Below the pieces are notes generated by a model that saw only the letters and a program-made list of their open reading frames with translations, was not told the DNA's origin and did not search any database. Positions 25,381 through 34,156 of a stretch of 64,000 bases of DNA are shown here, piece by piece (position 1 is the stretch's first letter; the number at the start of each line of letters is the position of its first letter). The DNA lies in contig NZ_BSTL01000007.1 in assembly GCF_030269485.1 (NCBI RefSeq), positions 13,204-77,203 on the forward strand, read 5' to 3'. Position numbers and translations under genes: made by a program. Source of the DNA: Actinoplanes sp. NBRC 103695. Its GTDB lineage: Bacteria > Actinomycetota > Actinomycetes > Mycobacteriales > Micromonosporaceae.

Positions 25381-26963
25381 CCACCCGCACCGCCCGTAAG
25401 CCCGCCGGACGCATCGCGTTCGTCGGCGCCGGACCCGGCGACCCGGAGCTGTTGACGCGCCGGGCGCACGACGCACTGGTCGAGGCCGACCAGGTGGTCT
25501 ATGACAGTGGCGTCCCCGATTCGCTGCTCGCCGCGATCAAGGCCCAGGCCAAGGCGGACGCGCAGTTCAGCCCGGCCGAGGGCGCGTCCGGTGACGTGGC
25601 CAAGGTGTTGATCTCCGCGGCCCGCTCCGGGCTGTCCGCGGTGCACCTCGTGTCCGGCGACCCGTTCGGACACGACTCGGTGGTGCGCGAGGTGCAGGCG
25701 GTCGCGCGTACGGCCGTGCACTTCGAGGTCGTCCCGGGCATCGGCCAGGCCGAGGGTGTCGCCACCTACGCCGGTGTGCCGCTGCCGGGCGTACGCATCG
25801 CGGCCGACGTCGACGACGTGGCCGCGCTCGACTTCGAGGGCCTGGCCAACGCCACCCGCAAGGGTTCCTTCGCGGTCGCCGTCGACGCCGGTGACCTGGC
25901 CGCGGTCCGCGACGGCCTGCTCGCCGCGGGCATCGAGCCCGGCACCGCGGTCGCCGTGACCGGCGACGGCACCGGCGAGACGCAGTACACCACGACGTCC
26001 ACCGTGGACAGCTTCGTGGCCGCGGCGCTCGGTTTCACCGGCCGGGTGGTGCTCACCGTCGGCAGCGAGGTCGCGCAGCGCGACAAGCTGAGCTGGTGGG
26101 AGAACCGCCCGCTGTACGGCTGGAAGGTGCTGGTGCCGCGCACCAAGGAGCAGGCGGGCGCGATGAGCGCGCGGCTGCGGGCGTACGGCGCCATCCCGTG
26201 CGAGGTGCCGACCATCGCGGTCGAGCCGCCGCGCACCCCCGCCCAGATGGAGCGCGCGGTCAAGGGCCTGGTCGACGGCCGGTACGCCTGGGTCGTCTTC
26301 ACCTCGGTGAACGCGGTCCGCGCGGTGTGGGAGAAGTTCGCCGAGCACGGCTTGGACGCCCGCCACTTCGGTGGCGTGAAGATCGCCTGCATCGGCGAGG
26401 CGACGGCCGAGGCGGTCCGCGCGTTCGGCATCCAGCCCGAGCTCGTGCCGGGCGGCGACCAGTCCAGCGAGGGTCTGCTGGCCGAGTTCTCGCCGCACGA
26501 CGAGATCCTCGACCCGGTCGGCCGGGTGCTTCTGCCGCGCGCCGACATCGCCACCGAGACGCTGGCCGCCGGCCTCATCGAGCGTGGCTGGGAGGTGGAC
26601 GACGTGACCGCGTACCGCACGGTCCGCGCCGCGCCGCCGCCCGCCGATATCCGTGACGCCATCAAGTCCGGTGGCTTCGACGCGGTGCTCTTCACCAGCT
26701 CGTCGACGGTCCGCAACCTGGTCGGCATCGCCGGCAAGCCGCACGCCCGCACGGTCGTCGCGGTGATCGGCCCGAAGACGGCCGAGACCGCCACCGAGTT
26801 CGGCCTCCGGGTCGACGTGCAGCCGCAGCACGCGTCGGTGCCCGACCTGGTCGAGGCGCTGGCCGAGTACGCGATCGAGCTTCGCGAGAAGCTCGCCGCC
26901 ATGCCCGCCAAGCAGCGGCGTGGATCGAAGGTGCAGGGGCCGACGGCTCTCCGCTTCCGCTAG
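25377..26963 (+). CDS. hemD: Fused uroporphyrinogen-III methyltransferase-like / uroporphyrinogen-III synthase
   Basis: 528 residues. The N-terminal half (about 10-245) is a tetrapyrrole methylase fold with [15 protein letters not shown] and [10 protein letters not shown]; some SUMT motifs are altered ([14 protein letters not shown] where SUMT has GDPF-x-GRGGEE). The C-terminal half (about 255-510) is HemD, cyclising hydroxymethylbilane to uroporphyrinogen III ([39 protein letters not shown]). Such fusions are normal in actinobacteria. The start has AAGGAAGG inside the interspersed repeat, so the repeat supplies its ribosome-binding site. Confidence 0.93.
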   Translation: MTTRTARKPAGRIAFVGAGPGDPELLTRRAHDALVEADQVVYDSGVPDSLLAAIKAQAKADAQFSPAEGASGDVAKVLISAARSGLSAVHLVSGDPFGHDSVVREVQAVARTAVHFEVVPGIGQAEGVATYAGVPLPGVRIAADVDDVAALDFEGLANATRKGSFAVAVDAGDLAAVRDGLLAAGIEPGTAVAVTGDGTGETQYTTTSTVDSFVAAALGFTGRVVLTVGSEVAQRDKLSWWENRPLYGWKVLVPRTKEQAGAMSARLRAYGAIPCEVPTIAVEPPRTPAQMERAVKGLVDGRYAWVVFTSVNAVRAVWEKFAEHGLDARHFGGVKIACIGEATAEAVRAFGIQPELVPGGDQSSEGLLAEFSPHDEILDPVGRVLLPRADIATETLAAGLIERGWEVDDVTAYRTVRAAPPPADIRDAIKSGGFDAVLFTSSSTVRNLVGIAGKPHARTVVAVIGPKTAETATEFGLRVDVQPQHASVPDLVEALAEYAIELREKLAAMPAKQRRGSKVQGPTALRFR

Positions 26964-26982
26964 TCCCGTTAGGGGTTCCGCC

Positions 26983-27972
26983 ATGTCCTACCCGGACATC
27001 CGCCCGCGTCGCCTGCGCCGCAGCGCCGCGATCCGTCGCCTCGTCGAGGAGACGCGGGTGGCGCCGGCCGAGCTGGTGCTGCCGCTGTTCGTCAAGGAGG
27101 GCCTCACCGAGCCGAAGGCGATCTCGTCGATGCCCGGCTCGGTGCAGCACTCGCGGGAGAGCCTGCGCAAGGCGGCCCACGACGCGGTCAGCGCCGGGGT
27201 GGGCGGCCTGATGATCTACGGCGTGCCCGCCGACGGGAACAAGGACGAGACCGGCAGCGGCGGCCTGGACCCCGACGGCATCCTCAACGTGGCGATCCGC
27301 GACGTGATCGCCGAGGTGGGCGACAGCACGGTCGTGATGAGCGATCTGTGCCTGGACGAGTTCACCTCGCACGGCCACTGCGGCGTGCTGGCCGACGACG
27401 GCTCTGTCGACAACGACGCGACCCTGGCGCTGTACGCCGAGATGGGCGTCGCGCAGGCCACGGCCGGCGCCCACATGCTCGGCGCCTCCGGCATGATGGA
27501 CGGCCAGGTCGGCGCCGCCCGCAAGGCGCTCGACGCGGCGGGCTTCAAGGACACCGCCATTCTCGCGTACGCGGCGAAGTACGCCGGCGCCTTCTACGGC
27601 CCGTTCCGCGAGGCCGTGGAGAGCAGCCTGCAGGGCGACCGCCGCCAGTACCAGCAGGACCCCGGCAACGCCCGCGAGGCCCTGCGCGAGGTCGACCTGG
27701 ACATCGCCGAGGGCGCCGACATCGTGATGGTCAAGCCCGCGATGCCCTACCTGGACATCATCACCCGCATCCGCGACCGGGTCGACGTTCCCGTCGCGGC
27801 CTACCAGGTGAGCGGCGAGTACGCGATGGTCGAGGCCGCCGCCGCCAACGGCTGGATCGATCGCGAACGGGTGATCCTGGAGTCCCTGACCTCCATCAAA
27901 CGGGCGGGCGCCCAGATCATCCTCACCTACTGGGCCACCGAGGCCGCCCAGTTCCTCCGCGACCGCTACTGA
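26983..27972 (+). CDS. hemB: Delta-aminolevulinic acid dehydratase HemB
   Basis: 329 residues. Condenses two 5-aminolevulinate molecules to porphobilinogen. Schiff-base lysines are K199 ([13 protein letters not shown]) and K251 ([10 protein letters not shown]). The metal loop reads [12 protein letters not shown]: two cysteines of the zinc-type site are kept but the middle one is aspartate, a hybrid of zinc and magnesium types. ATG 26983 has AGGGG upstream, 19 nt after hemD. The end overlaps the convergent NB-ARC gene by 7 nt, so no terminator separates them. Confidence 0.96.
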   Translation: MSYPDIRPRRLRRSAAIRRLVEETRVAPAELVLPLFVKEGLTEPKAISSMPGSVQHSRESLRKAAHDAVSAGVGGLMIYGVPADGNKDETGSGGLDPDGILNVAIRDVIAEVGDSTVVMSDLCLDEFTSHGHCGVLADDGSVDNDATLALYAEMGVAQATAGAHMLGASGMMDGQVGAARKALDAAGFKDTAILAYAAKYAGAFYGPFREAVESSLQGDRRQYQQDPGNAREALREVDLDIAEGADIVMVKPAMPYLDIITRIRDRVDVPVAAYQVSGEYAMVEAAAANGWIDRERVILESLTSIKRAGAQIILTYWATEAAQFLRDRY

Positions 27973-30029
27973 CCCTGGCGCAGCTCGTCGATCCAGCCGC
28001 GGGTGACCTCGGCCAGATCCTGCTCGCCGGTCTCCGCGAACGCCTCGGCCGCCGCGGCCCAGTAGTCGTGCGCCTCTCCCGCCCGGCCCGCCCGCACCAG
28101 CGCGGTGCCCACGTCGCACAGCGCCACGGCCTCGCGGTGCCGGTCGGCGAACGCGCGGAAGACGTCCCGGGCGCGGAGGTGCGCGGCCAGTGCCTCGTCG
28201 ACCCGTCCCGCCTCGCGAAACGTGATACCGAGAGCGTTCCACGCCTGCGCCTCGCCGTGTTCGTCGCCGAGTTGGCGGAAGACGTCGCGGGCGCGTTCGT
28301 GCGCGGTGATCGACTCGTCGATGCGGCCGAGTTCGCGGAGCGCCCCACCCAGGTTGTTGGAGGCGTGGCCGCCGGTGGGGTGCCCCCCGGTCGCCGACCG
28401 GAACTTCTCGTCGGCCTCGGTCAGCGCGACGACCGCTTCTTCGGTCCGGCCCACCGCGCGCAGACCGCCGCCCAGGTTGCTGAGGGAGTTGGCCTCCCTG
28501 ATGACGTCGCCGGTCTCGCGGAAGGCCGCGCGAGCCCGGCTCAGCATCGCGATCGACTCGTCGAGCCGGCGAACTCGCATCAGAGCGAGGCCGAGCAGGT
28601 TCCAGGCGACGCCCTTCTCGTGAAGGTCGTCCCGCCGTTCGCCGAGGTCGCGCGCGATCATGGCGGTGGCGATCGCGTCGGCGTTGTGCCGTCGTACGTC
28701 CAGGAAACGTCCCAGTGCCAGCGCGAGCTCCCAGCTGATCTCCGGCAGCCGCTGGTGGTGCGCCGTGACGCACACGCTGACCAGGTTCCTGTGCTCCGCG
28801 TCGAGCCACGCGAGGGCGGCATCCCGCTCCGGGAACTCCTCGGTCTCGGGCGATTCGCCCTCCCGCCACAGATATCTGGTCGCCGCCTGGGTGCGGCTCA
28901 CGTAAAACCGGTAAAGGCGTTCGCGAGCCTCGGGTCCGTCCGGCGACGGAAGGGTGGCGGCGTAGAGGCGGACCAGGTCGTGCATGCGCCACCGACCGGC
29001 TACCGGCTCCTCGATCAGGTGCGCCCGGTGCAGGTCGGCCAGCACGTCCTCGCCGACGCCGGCCAGCACGGACGCGGCCGCGGTGGCGATGTCCGGGCCG
29101 GGATTGAGCGGCAGCAGCCGGAAGAGGCGTGCCTGATCCTCGGCCAGCTGACGGTAGGACAGGTCGAACGTCGCCCGGACGGCACTCTGCTGACGTGCCA
29201 GCGCGTCCAGGCGTACGTCATCCGCCCGGAGCTGCCCGGCCAACTCGTCCGGTGTCAGGCGAGGGCGATCCGCCAGCAGCGCGGCCACGATCCGAAGAGC
29301 CAAAGGGAGACCCGCGCACACCTCGGCGAGACTGTCCGCCGGCTCCGACAACCGAGGGTCCGCCGGGCCGCGGCGACCGGCGATCACCTCGCGGATCAGC
29401 GCGACGGCCGCGGCGACGTCCAACGTGTCCAGATCGTGCAGGCGGGCGTCGAGGTCCAGGGTGTGCCGCGACGTGATCAGGACCGGCACCCTGGCGTCCG
29501 TGGGCAGCAGTGGCCGGACCTGACCCTCGTCGGCCACGTTGTCGATGATCAGCAACAGGCGGCGGTCGTCGCGGACATAGGCGTCCAGCACGCTGCGCCA
29601 CAACCGTGACCGGTCCTGCTCGGACGCCGGGATGTGCTCCCCCGGCACGCCGACCGCCTGCAACCAGCCGAGAAGGGCATCGCCGGCGGACAGCCGGCGC
29701 TCGGGGTCGTAGCCGAACATGTCCACGAACAGCACGCCACCCGAGAACCAGCGCAGCGCCCGATCGGCGACGTGCAGCACCAGCTCCGTCTTGCCGACGC
29801 CGCCCATCCCGGCTACCGCCGAGACCAGCAGCGCCCCCGCCTCGCGACCGGGCCGCAGAGCGCTCAACAGCAGCTCCACCTGCTCGTCCCGGCCGGTGAA
29901 GACCGTGGTCGGCGGTGGCAACCCGGTAAGCGCCGGGCGTACCTCGGCGGGCAGAACCACCCGCACGTCCCGGCCCATCACGACGGAGCTGAAGAAGACG
30001 CCGTCGGTGATCTGGTTGGACGTCGTCAC
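27966..30029 (-). CDS. NB-ARC/TPR STAND NTPase (NLR-like) with N-terminal signalling motif
   Basis: 687 residues. Residues 5-22 carry [24 protein letters not shown] NTPase follows (about 42-330): Walker [11 protein letters not shown] (74-83), Walker B LLLIIDN (158-164), sensor-like TSR (186-188), GLPLAL and the MHD-like [10 protein letters not shown]. The C-terminal half (about 400-680) is TPR repeats (for example [21 protein letters not shown]). It lacks a DNA-binding domain, unlike SARP/LuxR relatives. The N-terminal motif recurs twice in the membrane protein encoded just upstream (GTGA overlap), suggesting homotypic assembly after ligand sensing. A defence or cell-death role is inferred. 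Confidence 0.88.
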   Translation of the reverse strand: MTTSNQITDGVFFSSVVMGRDVRVVLPAEVRPALTGLPPPTTVFTGRDEQVELLLSALRPGREAGALLVSAVAGMGGVGKTELVLHVADRALRWFSGGVLFVDMFGYDPERRLSAGDALLGWLQAVGVPGEHIPASEQDRSRLWRSVLDAYVRDDRRLLLIIDNVADEGQVRPLLPTDARVPVLITSRHTLDLDARLHDLDTLDVAAAVALIREVIAGRRGPADPRLSEPADSLAEVCAGLPLALRIVAALLADRPRLTPDELAGQLRADDVRLDALARQQSAVRATFDLSYRQLAEDQARLFRLLPLNPGPDIATAAASVLAGVGEDVLADLHRAHLIEEPVAGRWRMHDLVRLYAATLPSPDGPEARERLYRFYVSRTQAATRYLWREGESPETEEFPERDAALAWLDAEHRNLVSVCVTAHHQRLPEISWELALALGRFLDVRRHNADAIATAMIARDLGERRDDLHEKGVAWNLLGLALMRVRRLDESIAMLSRARAAFRETGDVIREANSLSNLGGGLRAVGRTEEAVVALTEADEKFRSATGGHPTGGHASNNLGGALRELGRIDESITAHERARDVFRQLGDEHGEAQAWNALGITFREAGRVDEALAAHLRARDVFRAFADRHREAVALCDVGTALVRAGRAGEAHDYWAAAAEAFAETGEQDLAEVTRGWIDELRQGQ

Positions 30030-30379
30030 TGGTCCTTCTCATGGACGTCGCGGCCCATGATCACCGGGCCGTGGAAGCGGCCGTTCCCGATCGCGTTGCG
30101 CACGTCGCCGGACTGCGGATCGGCCGGGTTGACGTCGCGGGCCATGGTCACCGACTCGTCGAACTCGCCCCTGGAGACGCGGTTGCTGACGTTGCCCGAG
30201 GCACGCCGGCCCTTGACCAGGCTGACGACGGCGATGGCCAGGCCGGCGGCGTTGAGGAAGAGACCCAGCACGCCGGCCCACCGGTCGGCATCCTCCAGGC
30301 CCACGCGCGCCAGGAGATACACCCCGCCGCCGACGGCCACGAGACCCAGGACGACGCCGCCGGCCCACCAGCTACGCAT
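30026..30379 (-). CDS. Two-helix membrane protein with duplicated signalling motif (putative effector)
   Basis: 117 residues: two membrane helices (about 5-25 and 34-56), a basic KGRR boundary, then a tail with two motif copies, NRVSRGEFDESVTMARDV (66-83) and NAIGNGRFHGPVIMGRDV (95-112). The same 18-residue pattern opens the adjacent NB-ARC protein. The layout (membrane segment plus motifs shared with a neighbouring NLR-like protein) is that of bacterial amyloid-signalling effectors, where motif templating would trigger a pore. It follows the GNAT gene by 5 nt and overlaps the NB-ARC gene by 4 nt. No enzymatic domain is seen; function is inferred. Confidence 0.8.
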   Translation of the reverse strand: MRSWWAGGVVLGLVAVGGGVYLLARVGLEDADRWAGVLGLFLNAAGLAIAVVSLVKGRRASGNVSNRVSRGEFDESVTMARDVNPADPQSGDVRNAIGNGRFHGPVIMGRDVHEKDQ

Positions 30380-30384
30380 CGGTC

Positions 30385-31479
30385 CTACTCGGCGGGGGCG
30401 AGCTTCTGGACCAGATCGGCGACGTCGGTGCTGTACTCGAACCAGTCGCGGTCGGACTGGAAACCCAGCTCCGCGTTGACCTTGAGCATCGACTCGTTGT
30501 GCTGGGCGTTCCAGGTCTGCACCTCGAGCAGGCCGGGCTCGGCGGCGCGGAGCTCGAAGAGCATCCTGGCCTTGATGGCGCGGTCGATGCCGTAGCCGCG
30601 GTGGTCGCGGGCGACGATCGTGTCGTACTGGTCGGCGCGCTCGGGGTGCTGGGCCGGAACCACCACCTCGGTCAGGCCGGCCACCGCGCCGGAGGCCTCG
30701 TGGACAGCCAGCACGATGTACGGCTTCAGGCCGCGCCGATGCAGGGTGACCAGGCTGTCCTTGAGCCGCTGCGGGTCGGAGCTGCGCGGCTGCGTCTCCG
30801 GATCGTTGTCGTCGGCCTCGAGCTTCGCCTGGGCGTACGCCTCGATCACGTCGTCGGGCGGGCCGCCCGGGTGGTACTCGACCCGGTAGCCCTCGCTGAT
30901 CCCGTTCGCCATCTTGCCGAGCGTGTCCCAGTCCACCTTGGACAGGTGCAGGACACTGCGCGTCTCGACGTACTCCTTCTCGAAGCCCATCGACTCGTAG
31001 AACGCGATCGCGGGAGTGTTGCCGATGGCCTCCACCCCGATCGAGGAGAAGCCCTCCAGGTACGCCCGGCGCACGGCGACCGCCACCAGCTCGCGGCCCA
31101 GCCCCCGGCGGCGCAGACGCGGATGCACCAGCACCTCGAGGACGCCGATGTTGCCCAGGAGCAGCAGGTTGACGTGCGCGAAGATGCGGCTCTCGCCCTC
31201 GGCGAGACGGTCGTCCTCGGCCACCCAGCTGATCCGGCGCTCGCCCGGCATCGTCTCGGCCAGGTACTCCCTGACCTGCGCCTCACGCCACGGGGGATCA
31301 TCCGGCAGGTCCTCGGCCAGGACCGCGTTCACCGTCTCCACGAGCGATTGGATCTCACCATCCGCTGCCGCTCGCGGATCCCATTCACGCACCCTCACTC
31401 GTACAGCTTGCCGGGTGCGGGCACGTACGGGAAGTGCCGGGGAGGCATTCGTGCCTATCTGCTCACGCTCAGTTGTCAA
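30385..31479 (-). CDS. Tandem GNAT N-acetyltransferase
   Basis: 364 residues with two GNAT folds. The first has the acetyl-CoA motif VHPRLRRRGLGRELVAVAV (about 117-135) and NTPAIAFYESMGF; the second has HRGYGIDRAIKARML and WNAQHNESMLKVNAELGF. Substrate unknown. It begins at TTG 31479, chosen because TTGA overlaps the stop of the upstream transglycosylase gene; GTG codons at 31398 and 31392 are possible alternatives. It belongs to a four-gene operon ending in the NB-ARC gene. Confidence 0.82.
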   Translation of the reverse strand: MTTEREQIGTNASPALPVRARTRQAVRVRVREWDPRAAADGEIQSLVETVNAVLAEDLPDDPPWREAQVREYLAETMPGERRISWVAEDDRLAEGESRIFAHVNLLLLGNIGVLEVLVHPRLRRRGLGRELVAVAVRRAYLEGFSSIGVEAIGNTPAIAFYESMGFEKEYVETRSVLHLSKVDWDTLGKMANGISEGYRVEYHPGGPPDDVIEAYAQAKLEADDNDPETQPRSSDPQRLKDSLVTLHRRGLKPYIVLAVHEASGAVAGLTEVVVPAQHPERADQYDTIVARDHRGYGIDRAIKARMLFELRAAEPGLLEVQTWNAQHNESMLKVNAELGFQSDRDWFEYSTDVADLVQKLAPAE

Positions 31480-32975
31480 ACGCGACTGCGCTGACCATAC
31501 TCATTCGCCGCGTCGAAGACCTTCTGTGCGTAGGGGCGCACCGCGTTGTACGTGAGGATCGCGTCCCACCAGGCGTCCGCCTTGGACAGGTCCCGCCCGC
31601 CCTTACACAGGTAGAGGGCCGCCGCGAGCGACGCGTCGTCGATGTCGTTGGGGTCGGAGGCGCCGCTGTTGTCCGCGTCCACCTGCATCTCCTGCCAGGT
31701 GGCCGGGACGAACTGCAGCGGACCGACCGCCCTGTCGAACGTGCTGTCGCCGTCGAGGCCGCCCTTGTCGGTGTCCGCGATCAGCTGCCGGCCGCCCTTG
31801 CCGTCCAGCGGCAGCCCGTAGATCGGCGGCTGCACAGACCCGTCCGCGTTCAGCACGGCGCCGTTCGCGCTGCCGTGCGACGACTCGACCTCAGCGATCG
31901 CCGCGAGGGTGGTCCAGCTCAGATGACAGTTCGGGGCGGTACGCGCGGCGACCAGCTCGGCGTACCCGTAGGCCTGCACGGCCACGACCGGGATGCCGAC
32001 CCGGGTGCCGACGCCCTGCGCCCAGCCCTGCAGCGCGTCCGCCGGCCGGGTCGCGCCGACCGGAGGCGCCAGCGGATTGTTGAAGGCGCCGCCGCTGGGG
32101 TCGACCGGCGGCAGCACGGCCCCGCCGGTGGGCGCGACCGGGTCGGCGGCTGCCTGGTCCAGCGGGAAACCCGGGCTGCGGCTGGGCGCGACGCCGCTCT
32201 CCAAGGCTTTGGGTACGAGGTAAGCACCAGCGGCGCCGGCCGCCCCGATCAGCAGAGCGGCCGCCACGGCCGGGATCAGCAGCCGCCCCGAAGGCTTCCG
32301 CGCCCAGGCCGACGTGGTCCGCGTCGCCGACCGGGCCGCCTTGATCGGGTTGGCCCGCCGCAGCACCCGGGTGACCCGTTTCCCGGAAGCGGCGCCCGTG
32401 GTGACGACCACAGGCTTGTCGAGATCAACATCGACCCCGTCCTTCTTACCGCCGTCACCCTCGCCGTCCTTGCCGGCCCCGCCGTCCTTAGCAGTCCCGC
32501 CCTCGGCGGCCTTGTCCTTGGCTTCACCCTCGGACTTCTTGTCCGCGGGTTTGTTGTCCTCGGGCTCTTTGTCGGTCTTGCCCTCGGGCGCCTTGCTCGC
32601 GCCGGTCTCGCCGCCGGCTGCGTCACTGGACACCGCGTCCGGAGCCGGATCCTCGTCCTTGGACAGACCGGCCTTACTCTCCGCGTCGGCATCCTTGCTC
32701 GCCGCAGGCGTGGCCTCGGACGCGGTTGCCCGTCCGGCCCCCTCGGGTGCGGTGGATTCGGGCAGAACCTCGCCGGAGGGGGACGCTGAATCGGGCGATC
32801 CTGGGGCCGTGCCGGAATCGGGTGATCCGGGGGCCGCGCTGGAATCGGGTGATCCCGGGGCCGCGCCGGAGCTGCCGAGCGGCCCGCCCAGATGAGGTGC
32901 CGGCGGGCGCGCGCCGGGGGCCGCCGAGCCGTCGTTCCCGGGCCCGTCCGATGGGTTTTTGTGCCGCTCCGCCAC
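31476..32975 (-). CDS. Membrane-anchored lytic transglycosylase-like protein
   Basis: About 499 residues: a long charged, low-complexity cytoplasmic region (1-225, Pro/Ala/Ser then Lys/Asp/Glu), one membrane helix (231-253), a Pro-rich linker, and an extracellular SLT-type domain (about 335-490) with the catalytic glutamate in AAIAEVESSHGSANG and FDRAVGPLQFVPATWQ. Likely cleaves peptidoglycan. GTG 32975 has TAGTGT 7 nt upstream, indicating a leaderless mRNA; it is the first gene of the minus-strand operon. Confidence 0.85.
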   Translation of the reverse strand: MAERHKNPSDGPGNDGSAAPGARPPAPHLGGPLGSSGAAPGSPDSSAAPGSPDSGTAPGSPDSASPSGEVLPESTAPEGAGRATASEATPAASKDADAESKAGLSKDEDPAPDAVSSDAAGGETGASKAPEGKTDKEPEDNKPADKKSEGEAKDKAAEGGTAKDGGAGKDGEGDGGKKDGVDVDLDKPVVVTTGAASGKRVTRVLRRANPIKAARSATRTTSAWARKPSGRLLIPAVAAALLIGAAGAAGAYLVPKALESGVAPSRSPGFPLDQAAADPVAPTGGAVLPPVDPSGGAFNNPLAPPVGATRPADALQGWAQGVGTRVGIPVVAVQAYGYAELVAARTAPNCHLSWTTLAAIAEVESSHGSANGAVLNADGSVQPPIYGLPLDGKGGRQLIADTDKGGLDGDSTFDRAVGPLQFVPATWQEMQVDADNSGASDPNDIDDASLAAALYLCKGGRDLSKADAWWDAILTYNAVRPYAQKVFDAANEYGQRSRV

Positions 32976-33050
32976 GCGGTCGACACTACCCGGCGACCGC
33001 GAGCCGCATGGGGCCGCATTTTGTCGTATGCGGGGCCTACCCTGACCCTC

Positions 33051-33266
33051 ATGCCGCGTTACGACTACCGCTGCCGGGCCTGCGGTGACACCTTCGAGGT
33101 CAGCCGCCCGATGGTCGAGGCCACCGCCCCCGCGTCCTGCCCACAGGGCCATGCCGACACCGTGAAACTTCTGTCCACTGTCGCCGTGACAGGCCGCGGT
33201 GGCGGCGCCTCGGCGCCCGCCGCCCCGTCCGGCGGCGGCTGTTGCGGCGGCGCCTGCGGCTGCTGA
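33051..33266 (+). CDS. FmdB-family zinc ribbon protein
   Basis: 71 residues. The zinc ribbon is YDYRCRACGDTFEVSRPM followed by SCPQGH; a Gly/Ala linker and a C-terminal GGGCCGGACGC cysteine tail follow. The family is common in actinobacteria and its function is unclear, possibly regulatory. ATG 33051 is preceded by TACCCT and 8 nt, so the mRNA is probably leaderless. It is divergent from the transglycosylase operon. Confidence 0.87.
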   Translation: MPRYDYRCRACGDTFEVSRPMVEATAPASCPQGHADTVKLLSTVAVTGRGGGASAPAAPSGGGCCGGACGC

Positions 33267-34156
33267 CGACCGCGCCGCGCCGCGATCGACTGCGGCCCGC
33301 CAGGCCGCAACCGACTGCGACCGGCTGCGCTGCCATGACGCGATCGGCTGCGACCTGCCATGCCGCGACCAGACGCGATCGGCTGTGCCCGCCAGGGGCG
33401 ATCGGCTGCGACTTGCCGCGATCGGCTGTGCTCGCCAACGTCACGATCGGCTGCGACCTGCCGCGACTGGCTGCGCCTGCCATGACCTGTCACGCCTCAT
33501 CCGCCGCAACTTGCCGTAGGCGCGCCGCAACGGCTAGTTGCTGCGGGCGAGCCGATGTCCGTCACAGGTGGGTCGCGGCGGGTTGTCGGCGAGGCGGACA
33601 GGTCGTTGACGAGCCGCGACTCGATGTCGCCGGCCTCCTCGAACCGCGATTTGTCGGGGGCGGACGGAGGGTGTGTCGGGCTCGCGATTTGTCGCGGACG
33701 AGGCGCGTCGGGCTCGCGTCGGGCGCGGCGGCCAGCGGTCGGCATCCAGCGGTCGGCATCCTTGGGACACCCCTCGGGTGCGGCTTCGTGGTCGGCATTT
33801 GGCGACGGGCCGCGGTCTGTCGCTAACGGAGCGTTGACGAGCTGAGTCATTTGTCGTTATTTCGGCCGTGATCGCATTGTGGTCGCACTGTGGACAAAGC
33901 TGTTGGCAAATCCGTACCACTCCTGCGGGGCCGTCCGAACGGTCGGTGAGATCGATCCACTCGCCGCGCAACCCGACGTGAACCGCCTCGTTACGTCACG
34001 CGTAGTGCTGTGCGTAATCGTCGATGACCTGCGCGCGTCGCTCGTCCAGGGTCGGCTGTGCCGGGAAGATGGTTACCGACCGTTTCTACGATGTGCTAAC
34101 CCATGACTGTGCGGCAGCATGGAGCATGACTTCCCTAGGGGGCGGAGGTTCTTACC
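33267..34156. other. 890-bp gap without a supported gene
   Basis: The first part (33288-33490) is a degenerate repeat field. The rest (33540-33850) is rich in direct repeats such as CAGCGGTCGGCATCC (33736 and 33751) and GGGCTCGCG, with short frames on both strands that show no family resemblance. The stretch 33850-34156 is less GC-rich and must hold the promoter of the cyclase gene, whose ribosome-binding site GGAGG is at 34144. It may be a decayed gene, but nothing in it can be identified. Confidence 0.5.
33288..33490. repeat. Degenerate CGATCGGCTGCGAC repeats
   Basis: The core GATCGGCTG occurs five times with irregular spacing, separated by variants of CGACCTGCCATG. It directly follows the fmdB stop. 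Its spacing is too irregular for CRISPR. Confidence 0.6.

Noticed and set aside
33497..33850. Minus-strand ORF of 117 codons in the repeat-rich gap
   Set aside because: No recognisable domain, no ribosome-binding site, and composition dominated by Pro/Arg/Ala/Asp; overlapping frames on the other strand look equally good.
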